DNA from: Aquilaria yunnanensis
Lineage: Eukaryota > Streptophyta > Magnoliopsida > Malvales > Thymelaeaceae
DNA: 64,000 bases
NCBI GenBank assembly: GCA_039654915.1
Contig: CM077600.1
Coordinates: forward strand, 31,059,992-31,123,991
Direction of reading: 5' to 3'
A model generated the notes under the pieces. It saw only the letters and a list, made by a program, of their open reading frames with translations. It had not been told where the DNA came from and ran no database searches. A program made the translations under genes and the position numbers. Below are positions 22,942 to 32,861 of the stretch, one piece after another. How positions within the stretch are numbered: position 1 is the stretch's first letter; the number at the start of each line of letters is the position of its first letter.

Positions 22942-24739
22942 ATGGCAGTCCCATCGATTTCGTCGCAGAAAGGAATAGTAATTACAGTTCCGGTCTTGGT
23001 CATCTCCGTCTCTGTCGCCGCCGTTTTCTTCTTCTTGCTCTTATCCTCTCTATCCTCTTCCCCCTCCTGCGATTGCCCTCCTCCCTCCACCTCATCTCCC
23101 TCTGCCCCCGCCAACTTCTTGGTTTCATCGGGTGGCATCTCGGAATCGGCTGATTCGGGGGATCGGAGGATCTCCACGACGAGGGAGGATGTTGAGTGGG
23201 TGAAAGATCAGATACGGACCAACGGCCTGCATATGCAGGACAATGTGCTTCGCAAGGGGATTAATCCGAGGACGCGAGCTCAACAATTAGAGGATCTTAA
23301 GCAGTAAGTTCTTGCTGTTTTTTGTTCTGAAGGTGACATTGTTTCGGCGGGCTGAGATTGCTTGTGCAATTTTGTTGGTTTTCTGAAAATTTGTACGTTA
23401 CATACCTATTGGCTGTTAATTTGCAATGCATCATGGGAGGGAAGAATTGAGTGCGCCTGCAAAGTCGAAGTAGAATTTATTATTAGGTAGTTATGTGATT
23501 GATTACCTTTTACCTGCATATATCCAAGACATTTTTATCAACTACCTGAGTTAATCCGTACATATAAAACAAAGATCAAGGCAAACCAAGTTTTGCAATG
23601 GGAGGCCGAAGTAGAGTTACTGTTGTTCTGGGGGATATGCCTAAAGAATCCGTTTAAGCACCCCTTTTTTGCTATGGTAGCAGTGATGTTAATTCCTCTG
23701 GGGAAAAAAAAAAAAGAAAAAGAACATGTTCTTGTGCCGGAGGTGGATGCCATGCTTTTCCTGCATCCTTTTGTGGGCATTGGCTATTTGCTAACATTCA
23801 GATGCGATTGGGTATTGGAAGGAATGCGTTAGTGTGCTGATGTTGCAAGCATGGTTTGGGAATAGTTTTTTACAGTGTCAGAAACAATGTAAGCAGTGTG
23901 TTTGTTGTTTGAATGTAGTTACTAGAACATGCTATGCAGTGTTATATGCATAGGAGATTCATGTTGTACTATAAACTATTTCCTGATAAAACTTTTGTTA
24001 TTTAGTAGTTACCTATTCTGACGTCTGTTGACAAATTAATGAATCAGAATTCTGGCAGTATTGCTCATTCTTCAAAATTTTCAGGTTCAAGGGCATCTCC
24101 CACTATGAAGAACCTGAAGCTAACAATCATACAGCACTTCCATGCCCTGGAGAACTTCTTGTTGAGGAGCACCACAGCAACTATGGGGAGCCGTGGGCAG
24201 GAGGGCGGGATGTCTTTGAGTTCCTTGCCAAAGCAACCAATCTAGCACCAGGGTCACGTGTCCTGGAGATTGGGTGTGGCACACTTAGGGTTGGGCTTCA
24301 TTTTATTCGTTATCTGAATCCTGAACACTACCATTGCCTCGAGAGGGATGAGCTCTCTCTAATGGCTTCATTTAGGTATGAACTTCCCTCACAAGGGCTT
24401 CTATACAAGCGCCCTCTAATTGTGCGAGGTGAGGACATGGAGTTTGCCAAGTTTGGCTCAGGATTTGACTATGATCTGATATATTCCAGTGCCGTTTTCC
24501 TTCACATGCCCGACAAACTTGTGTGGCGTGGACTTGAAAGGTTATCAAAGATGTTAAAGCCATATAATGGCCGTATGTTTGTTTCACATAACATAAAGTT
24601 CTGTTCGCGATTAGGTGGGGGTGAATGCACAAAGCAGCTCACAAGTTTAGGGATGGAGTATCTTGGAAAACATACATACGATAGTTTACTGTTCAATCAC
24701 TATGAGATATGGTTTGAGTTCAGGCGAATGGAGGCTTAG
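22942..24739 (+). CDS. Membrane-anchored SAM-dependent methyltransferase
   Basis: Two exons, 22942-23303 and 24085-24739, with a GT-AG intron of 781 bp (gtaagt donor, tttcag acceptor) joining in frame to 338 aa. The ATG sits in a good context (ccaccaATGG). Residues about 11-37 form one hydrophobic segment, a signal anchor, followed by a Ser/Pro-rich linker. The catalytic domain has SAM-binding motif I VLEIGCGT (180-187), an acidic ERDE after the next strand, an FDYDLIYSSAVFLHM stretch in the position of motif II/post-II, and a C-terminal YEIWFEFRR. Upstream frames begin only with GTG, so 22942 is preferred. The domain is a class I methyltransferase fold; the substrate is unknown. A type II membrane protein facing the lumen is my inference. 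No damage seen. Confidence 0.85.
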
Positions 24740-25793
24740 GTTTGTTGGCATTCATATGGGGTTCAGTTTTTTTCCGTGAGCCCAGATCTGAGAGCGGAAG
24801 CAGGTGGAGGCGCTGACTTGTTGCTGCCCGTTGTTGAACATCTTTGAAAGGTAAGTCCACGGTCACAATGATAGTTGAATGTGACACGAAAGTGCTGTTG
24901 TTTAGAGATCTATCTCTACAGTCCTGCTGTCTGGTTGCTGTACGAGGATCCTGTTATATGCTTTCAGGAGACGCAGAAAAATTCTTATAAATGTTTTTCA
25001 GTCGAGGCAAGTGTTATCTTCTATTTCTCATGTTGTAGCTAATGGAATTAGGAGAAGCTAGTTGCAGAGTATTCTTCTGATATCAGATCCTGCTGTAAGC
25101 CTGTAACTAATGTTCAGCGAAACATGGTCGTGTTGATTATCTTTCATTCATGCGTCATCTTTTCCTTTTCAAAGTTTCGTTGGAATTGATATTGTAAAAG
25201 CAGTTCGTTATCCTTCTAACTTTTGCAATGTTGGGGCATCTTTTGTTGGTATTTTTCAAAAGTAACCATCATAATCACACAAAAAAAAAAGCGGGTTACA
25301 TGTGAATGGATTAAATCATGGAACTTTGCAACCATGGTATTTATAGTCTCCCTGTGATCTAATATCCTCAGATGATATCGCTTTTTCACTTGTCACTTTG
25401 GTTTGCCCTTTTTTTTTTCTCCTAATCTGGTGGCGTTCTCCTTTTTGGCGCGGAAACGGAGAAAGAACCTAACTAATCCTTTGCTAAAGATGGTCGTCAC
25501 CTCATGGGTAGGTTGGATTGAGGTTCCAGAAACCAGAGTCCAGCAGCAACGAGATAGCTTAGCGAAGATCTGCAAAAAGGTTGCTAGTAGTTGTGTTTAA
25601 GCCATTCGGTTCCACTCAACTGCAGGACATTAACGGATTGTGGACCAAGGTCCATCTTGCATGAAAGAAATGTAGATCCTAACAACACGTAACTTGTTCT
25701 TAAACCAAACGACGGGATTTTTTTTGTCACCGCCTTTATTGACACCTCAAAAAGGAAAGAAGAAACATAATTATAGATGCCAAAGCTTTCGGT
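24740..25793. other. Methyltransferase 3' flank and intergenic sequence
   Basis: Likely 3' UTR for the first few hundred bases. I see only short overlapping frames of mixed strand (about 25393-25600) and no supported gene before the tRNA. Confidence 0.5.
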
Positions 25794-25877
25794 TGTCAGA
25801 AGTGGGAATTGAACCCACACCCTCCCTCGAGGGCCAGATCTTAAGTCTGGCGACTTAGACCACTCGGCCATCCTGAG
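25794..25877 (-). tRNA. tRNA-Leu (anticodon UAA)
   Basis: The reverse complement folds as an 84-nt class II tRNA. The anticodon stem CCAGA/TCTGG encloses CTTAAGA, giving anticodon TAA (reads UUA). There is a long variable arm (CCCTCGAGGG), a T arm GTGGG-TTCAATT-CCCAC and a 7-nt acceptor with discriminator A. The A box (TGGCCGAGTGG) and B box (GGTTCAATTCC) of the internal pol III promoter match consensus. Two weak points: the first acceptor pair is C:C, and the D stem has one mismatch (GCC against GTC). No TTTT terminator occurs within about 50 bp downstream. It may be a diverging copy. No intron. Confidence 0.85.
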
Positions 25878-27281
25878 ATTAGTAGAATGTATGATCTTTA
25901 TTTATATTTTTATATTAATAGTTTGGATCTACACTTCTCCTATTCGCCTATCACCGGATGAAATCAAATGGTGGGTAGTGGCTACAACCTACAACTATTG
26001 GTGCACAGTGGGCCAGCCCGGCTCGGGACTGGACCGGACCCGGTCCTACGTAATTTGGGCTCGGGCATGACCCGGGTTGATAAGTGCCGGGCCTGACCCA
26101 GTCCCGTGCCGAGCTGGGCCGAATCCGAGCTGACCTGTTTAATTTTATATTTTAAATTTGTAATTTTAATTTTTATTTTAAGTTTTAGTTTTAATTTTTA
26201 ATTTTTAGTTTTTAATTTTAAGTTTAATTTCATTTTATATTTTTTCAAATTGATATTAAAATGAAATAATATAAAAATATTATTGTCGGTATGTTAAATT
26301 AAAGAAATTTAAGGATAAGTTCAGTTTGTTTGGTTCATGACAATATTATGGTTAACAATCAAATACAAACAAACATGAAACATTTATTTATAAACGAATG
26401 AACATGAAAAAGAAAAAAATGTGTTAAGTTATTGTTCGTATTCATTTAATGCTAAACTAATGAGTACGAATGTGGTCTATTCCTATGCATTCAGTTTGTT
26501 TATGGCCCTAACTATAGCTCTTGCACGTCAGTTGGTTTAAAGGTGAAACATAAAGATATAACTCGGGTGTTAAAGCGTATTTATAACTTGTTTACATATA
26601 TTTTCTTTAGTTCACGCTTCTACAATAATTATAACAAGATATTTTTTTTATGTTAAATAAATTTATTTTTTTAGTTTGCTAAACTAAGTAGATCTACATG
26701 TGAAATATAAAGAAATAACTAGAGTATTAAAGTGTTTATGTCTTGTGTATATATAATTTATTTAATTAATGCTTCAACAATCTCTAGGCTCAATATATAT
26801 CTCAAGTTAAGTTTAATTTATCTAATTCGGTAGATAATGAATGTGCACATCTACTATTATACTAATTGGTTGAGAAAATAACAATCAACACCGCATGAGC
26901 TGCAATTTATGAAAATTATAACAGTTAGATACTTATATTTTGAAACTTTTATCTATATATTCATATAAAGTTTTTCACATTGCAATGAAATTCGAATCCA
27001 AAGCCTTTAAGGGACTCTAAGTGGTGGATTAGCTAGTGAGCAGGTAAAATATATGGTTAATACAATGAATTTGTAGAATCTTTTCACAACTCGTTAGATT
27101 TTTATAAGTTTATCTTTTAAGAGTAAAACACCACCACCGGTGTGAACTTTTATTAATTTTAAAGCCAAACGGCACTTACATACCATGGAACGGGCTTTAC
27201 ATTACTTAATAGTGAAACGTTCCATAAAAAAAATACAAAATAAAAGGTACGATCTGTGCTAAACAGCAAAATCAGATCAAA

Positions 27282-27453
27282 TACAAAGTAAGTAAATAAT
27301 GAGCAAGCCGTGGATTTAAGGATCCATCTCATCGAGGTTTTCCTTGTCCGAACTCTTGTGGTCTTGCTACAAAGTAAGTAAATAATGAGCAAGCCGTGGA
27401 TTTAAGGATCCATCTCATCGAGGTTTTCCTTGTCCGAACTCTTGTGGTCTTGC
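27282..27453. repeat. Perfect 86-bp tandem duplication at the transposase 3' end
   Basis: The unit beginning tacaaagtaagtaaataatg is present twice in direct tandem (27282-27367 and 27368-27453) with no difference that I can see. The second copy contains the end of the transposase frame. Identity implies a recent duplication in an otherwise decayed element. Confidence 0.9.
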
Positions 27454-29567
27454 TGCAAGACCCCAATCACGGTTGCATATACAAACTTCAACTGCATCTG
27501 GTGATAACCTTGCACGTTTCTCTGAAATTACACGCTTCCCAGCGCTGAAAGCGGTCTCTGATGCAATGGTTGAGACGGGAACAGTTAGAACTTCTTTGGC
27601 AATGATGGAGAGTATTGGAAATTTGTTGCTTCTTGCTTTCCACCAGCCTAGAATGTCGGTCTCACTATTATCCCAAACAAAGTTAAGGTATGCGTCCACT
27701 TCAGTAAGACCGGATGCTGCAGCACGGGGCCGTTTGAGGAATTGTTCAGCCAGATTGAATGATAATGAGCCCGACATTGATGAAGACCCAATGGTAGATG
27801 AAGTAGTGTTTGTAATCTTATCCTTATGTCGGTCGGAATAAATCTTAAATAACTATTGCAAGTGTTCATCAATAGAGGCAGTTATAGCATGAACAGAAAT
27901 ATGTGTAATTTCTAAGAAACTATAGTAACCTTTAATTAGCTGTTGCGTACCCGTGATTCTTACGGTCGGGTCTAGTGCAGATGCAAGTAAGTAGATGAGG
28001 GGTATAGTACTGAAATATAAAATCCATTTATCTTTCATGGCCTTAATTGTGTCTTTTAAGAACTCGTCATCTTTGTATTAGTTAAAAACTCATGCAATGT
28101 TGATCATATGCATTAAAACTTTATGGGATGTGGGATAGTATACACCGGAGCAAAAAACAGTGGCATCATAAAAATATTGCAGCACAGCAGCCAATTTTGA
28201 CAGTTTATCCCACATCTCTTGTTTTAAAATCGTTTTTTTTTCTCTGACATTTATAAAACATGTCATGTGTGCAGCAAATGACATCGCATCCATCAACATC
28301 TCGTAAGTCGAGTTCCATCGGGTAGGGCAATCAAGTTTAAAACGTTTCAAACTAAAATCGAGGCTATTTTCTAGATAATATTGCTTAAACTCTTTAAAAA
28401 CTTTGGTCCTTGATTTAAAATAATGGATTGCCACTTAATTGGAGTAATTTCATTACTCAAAACTTGAAGACCTTTTTGGACAGCTAAGTTTAAAATATGA
28501 CATACACACATAATATGAAAAAATGCGGCATCACGGACAGGTTATAGTGATTCCTTCAATGTTTCAGCCGCGACATCGTTGTTTGATGCATTATCAAATG
28601 TTATGCTAAAAACCTTGTCATGACAAAAAAATTCTTTTAAACTTTCTGAAATTACATTGAATATATTCCAACCAGTATGATTGACCTCCATCCACTTAAA
28701 TGCAATGATACGTTTTTTAATGACCCAACTATCATCAATCCAATGTGCAGTTATACAATAATAATCTTGTCCTAATGGTAAAGTCCACATATCACTAGTG
28801 AATGAGATAGAATGATCAAAAGCAGAGAAGTATGCTTGTAAGTTTGATTTACCAGCTTCATAAATTTTAAATGCGTCCCTCCTAGCAGTAGTCCTAGATG
28901 TTCTTTTAAAAGCAGGGTTTAAGTATGATGTAATCCATTTTTTCATGTGTCTATCTTTCGATTGTGTAAATGGTTTTTCAGTTAACATCATCTATTCTAC
29001 AATGTCTTCTCTACAATCTTTTTGATTAAATTTAAAAATACCTGATCTGCCGGTACTGCTTGCAAGCTGTGTCTGACCGCCGGTACAAGTAGCTGCATCT
29101 GGACATAAAGTCGGATGCTTATGTTCTATGTGACGTCTCAGTGTTCCTGTGCCAGAGTTCTTCTTGTGCGAGAGCTTTTGCTTGCAATGTTTGTAATGTG
29201 CGAACCTCGAATCGTTTCCATGACTATCCTTCTCAAAAACTTGGTCAAAATGCTCCCAAACCCATGCGGTGAGCTTCGACTTCTTACCTTGTGGCGGAAG
29301 TTCGGCTTGATGGCTTGTCGGGGTTTGTTCAGAAGCATCTCCTCCACCAACATTCCCTGCTGCCGTTGGCTCCACCTCCTCAACGTCATCATCAGAAAGT
29401 TGATCGTCAAGCCCCAAGTCGTATTGACTCATATCGAATTGCTCGTCATCGTCCGTTTGTTGGATATGAGTTTCACGAGTCGCTGGTCGGGAAAGGCCAC
29501 AAAAAAATGACCTTAAACCGGTGCGGGATGAAGAGCTTAAGGCATTTCCCTTTCCTCTTGATGCCAT
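27415..29567 (-). pseudogene. hAT transposase, BED finger to dimerisation domain, disrupted
   Basis: Begins at an ATG (29565-29567). An acidic N-terminal part is followed by a BED zinc finger (KSKLTAWVWEHF, then H-x-x-C and H-x(4)-H ligands near 29135-29290; the first ligand pair reads HYKHC rather than the usual C-x-x-C). The catalytic region includes FTSDMWT (about 28795) and FDNASNND (about 28590), then CPTRWNSTYEML (about 28315). The C-terminal dimerisation domain (DILGWWK, FPILSIIAKEVLTVPVS, SETAFSAGKR, about 27515-27670) is well kept. Disruptions: an in-frame stop at 28989-28991, another ending at 28542, a frameshift between about 28542 and 28434, and stops near 28088 and 27850. It cannot make a full transposase. 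Confidence 0.88.
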
Positions 29568-30177
29568 TTGTGTGAGGCAAAATTGAGCAGATCACGAGCT
29601 TCGAAAGTAATTGAGAATAAAGAAAATAATATTGACCGCTTGAAAGAATGAGAGAATATATTAGTAGAGAATGAGAGATTGCTAAGAGTGGTGTGAACAA
29701 ATGTTGGAAATGGCCCCTCTATTTATAGGGGAAGATTTTTTTTTTTCCAAAAAAACCCTTACAAAATAATTTTTGGAGGGGGCAAAAACGTAATTACAGG
29801 GGTAAAAAAACGGCTGCAAGCTGTTATAGGGACTAATAGTGTCATTTTGCCTTTTTTTTTTTTGAATTTCGGAACGTTGGGACGCCAGTGACCGTTGCGT
29901 GCCGCCGTGCCGTGCCGGTCCCGTGTCGTGCCGAGCCCACTTGTCTCCCCCCCTCTTCCAAGCCCGTAAACAGCCCACCCTTAGCCAGTTTTAAAACGAG
30001 CCCATGCCGTACCGGGCTTGACCGAGCCTTGGCCATACTTGACGCGAGCCGGTCCCAAGCTGGGCCGGTCCTGACCCGGCCCAACGAACACCAGTACCTA
30101 CAACCGTCCGTTTTGTGAACTGTGGTCTTCTCCTCCAAAAGAAAGATTTCGTCAGAAACCGGAACCAACGGAGAACG

Positions 30178-31820
30178 ATGCTTTCTTCAAGAATCCTAAG
30201 CAACATCTACAAGCAAAGCGAAAGCAACTACTCGTCTGGTTTCCGTCGGCTTATCCTCTCACAGAACCGATCCATCGTCTCTACGTCGCAGGCCCGTAGC
30301 TCGGAAACGGACACGACCAAAGGATCCTCGGGGAGTGCTGGAACAGCCGCTGACTCATTCACTCTTCTGCGTCAGTCTCTCAGCCAACCTTCTCACCCTA
30401 ATTTCTATCATCCTCCTCTGATTATTGATTTGCTTTCTGATTTCCCTAAATTGTAGATTTTGCGGAGGAATTATCCAACGTAAGAAAGTTGAAGGCTTCT
30501 GCCAGCGAATCCAAGGTCTTTAATGCTTTTGAGAAGCAAGAAGCTATTCTTCGGTATCTTGGGGGTCTGAATCCCAGTGGAGAGGTGATTTGTGCACGTA
30601 CAATTTCTTGGGCTATGGATTCTGATGCTTATATTGAAACTTTTGCCTATTGAACAGGGCTTTCGATAAGCACCTAAAAAGATTGGCTTTTTCGGTCACT
30701 GAATAATGACGATAATTTCAGTTGGTTCAAACCACGTATTCTGTTATTAGGAACATGTTTTTCACGCTTCTCTGTTATGATTTGCATCTGGGTAAATGCT
30801 CAATGCTGACTGTAGGTTTGTTGATGTGTAGAATGTTGAAGCAAGTAAAAAGCAAGAAGCTGCCAAGCAGTGTAACTGCACAGTAGATGATGTCGAAAAT
30901 GTACTTGCAAAGTTCACCTGGGCTAAAAGCGCACATAAAGTGATGCTGAACCTGGTGGAGGAAGGAAAGCCGATGCCAAAGAGCATGGGAGAGGTACTGT
31001 TTCTGATATCCTATTGAAGCTGTTCATGCGGGAAGAGTTCAATGACTGAATGGTTAACTCTTTCTTTCAGTTAATAGTTCAAGTGCCTTAGTTCTTTTAA
31101 GAGCTGCTTGTTTCTTTTATAAGAACAAAACATCTTCTCCAAGCATGGATCCTTAGAGGACTTCCTCAATCATGCGATACGATCATGAGTTTTTTCCTGC
31201 TGAATGCTTATTAGTTGCTTTGGCCTTTTAGATGTGTTGTTGCTGATGATTAATGTTTAATGTAAAGACTGGAGTTCCCTGGATTCTTCGGGGAAGTGCT
31301 GCATGAAGAATAGGTTTCATGGGGATGGTGGTTTGTTTTATGTGCTATTATCCTGAATGCTAACTGCTCCCACTTATTTATCTCTTGACCTTCTCATGTT
31401 CGCTCGTTAGTACAAGCTTCAAAATGTACATGAGCTTGGGGGTATGACACTTAATACCATAAAAGATCAAAGTGTAGAACCTGAATCAAGAACTAGTGTG
31501 TGCCGTTTGTCTGTATTTGACCTGATTTACTAGTTTTATTGTTGTTGATTTAATGCTTCAGTAATGACCCATAGTCCTGTGTTACTTCTCTAGATTTATG
31601 AGGTGAAGGTAGACTTTGCATTGACACTTATTCAACTTCTGAAGTTTGGTTTTTTTCCCTGCATTTCTCCCCAACATGCCTTTTCTTTTCTTTCTTCCCC
31701 CCGGTTTTTTTTTTTCTGTAAAAAGAGAAACCTATTTGTGAGGGCTTGTCATTTCTGGTATGCTTGCAGTTGCAGAAGCTTATGGGATCAACACTATTGG
31801 ATCTTGCCAAGTCTAAATAA
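30178..31820 (+). CDS. Small protein, probably mitochondrial, function unknown
   Basis: Four exons, 30178-30370, 30457-30584, 30832-30993 and 31770-31820, joined by GT-AG introns of 86, 247 and 776 bp, give 177 aa. The frame is continuous across all joins (phases 1, 0, 0). The first 40 residues are rich in Arg, Ser and Leu and poor in acids (MLSSRILSNIYKQ...), as in mitochondrial targeting peptides. The rest is helical and charged, with a KKQEAAKQCNCTVDDV stretch and an LQKLMGSTLLDL end. I do not recognise a named family, although the sequence reads like a conserved plant protein. The last exon is short and its acceptor (tgcttgcag) is good, but a different 3' exon cannot be excluded. The hAT element ends 73 bp before the ATG, so the native promoter has been moved at least 4.1 kb away. 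Confidence 0.7.
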
Positions 31821-32861
31821 GAGTGGGCAGTGGATGGAACATGACAGCAGCAAAGCACGTGGCAAATGATGAGGAGCAGAGTTGGGAGCTTGATTAAGCT
31901 CTTCAACTTCGTTTTACAGCAGCCTTGGGTGTTCATTTATTGTGTTTTTATCAGCATGGTTGTTTTGAGAATAAAAAGTACTCGGGATCTGTTCCAAACC
32001 CTAGAGTTCATCCAAAGGAGCTCTATTTTAAGTCTATTTAGTTTCCGTTTTGAGGATCTTGGAATTATTCGTATGCTGGGTATGTTGGTTTATATGTGTA
32101 CTTGTTAGTTCTTGTCTCCCAGTTGGCTTATAACTGGCAAGAGAAAAATTTCGCTTCAAATGTTCTGCTCAAAGGGATTGTTAGGGGAAACCTCTTGTTT
32201 CATATGCTCCTTTTCGTTTTAGTTCATTCGAAAGCTGAGAATTGTTCGACACAAAAGTGGCAATCGTGCTATCAGGCGTGATATGTAGCAGGCTGGCAGT
32301 GTCCACTCTTCTCTATTGGAGATGTAGAGTGATTGATGCTTCTTATTCGGTTCGTGGACCACAGATGCTTGCGGACTGACCAAGTAAGCGTGGTTTCATG
32401 AGGGTTCATTCGGTAACAGCTTTTGTCATTGTTAGTATAACAGAGTCTAATGTTTGTTGAACTTGGAGAACAACCAGGCTCAGGATCAAGGGTTGTTTGT
32501 CGTTTTATTCGTGAAAAATGAAGTGTTTTTTTATTTTCCAAAATAAAACACCTATTCAATTAATATTTTGCAAATGCCTGCATAATTTAGAGATTGTCAT
32601 TAGAAAGTAGGTCTAAACTATAAGGCCGTCGCTACTCCAGCGGCATAGGGTAGCTTAGAAATTCTAACCTAAGCCAACCGTCGCTAATGTGCATGGTATT
32701 TCAGACACATTCATATCGAGATTTTTTTGCAGGATTGAATAGAGGTGCTCACAACTCACAAGAAATTCTAAAGATTCTATTGAGGGCTAATTTTGTAAAT
32801 TACCTTACACAAGGAGGGTAACTTCTCAAGCATATGACTTTAAGACTAAGACAACTATTAG
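31821..32861. other. 3' flank and intergenic sequence
   Basis: Probably the 3' UTR of the preceding gene followed by intergenic DNA. A phrase at about 32624-32690 (ggccgtcgct...aaccgtcgctaatg) resembles the subterminal repeats at 46.6-47.0 kb and may be a scrap of the same transposon type. Confidence 0.45.

Larger units (their letters stand above)
25996..30096 (-). mobile_element. hAT-superfamily DNA transposon, full-length but decayed
   Basis: A 4101-bp element bounded by the perfect 8-bp target-site duplication CCTACAAC (25988-25995 and 30097-30104). The terminal inverted repeats are TATTGGTGCACAGTGGGCC (left) and TACTGGTGTTCGTTGGGCC (right, reverse complement). Both subterminal regions (about 26005-26140 and 29885-30085) are rich in CCGGGC and GTGCCG words, as in some plant hAT elements. 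A BED-type hAT transposase gene lies on the - strand. The 8-bp TSD, BED finger and C-terminal dimerisation domain all indicate hAT. It sits between the tRNA-Leu and the next gene, ending 73 bp (excluding its TSD) before that start codon. Confidence 0.95.

Noticed and set aside
22770..23177. - strand frame of 135 codons rich in Glu and Lys
   Set aside because: Antisense shadow of the first methyltransferase exon; it lacks any domain.
25584..25871. 95-codon - strand frame starting MAEWSKSPDLRSG
   Set aside because: The first part is translation of the tRNA-Leu gene, a well-known artefact.
29842..30206. Arg/Gly-rich frames on both strands
   Set aside because: They come from the GC-rich subterminal repeats of the hAT element.
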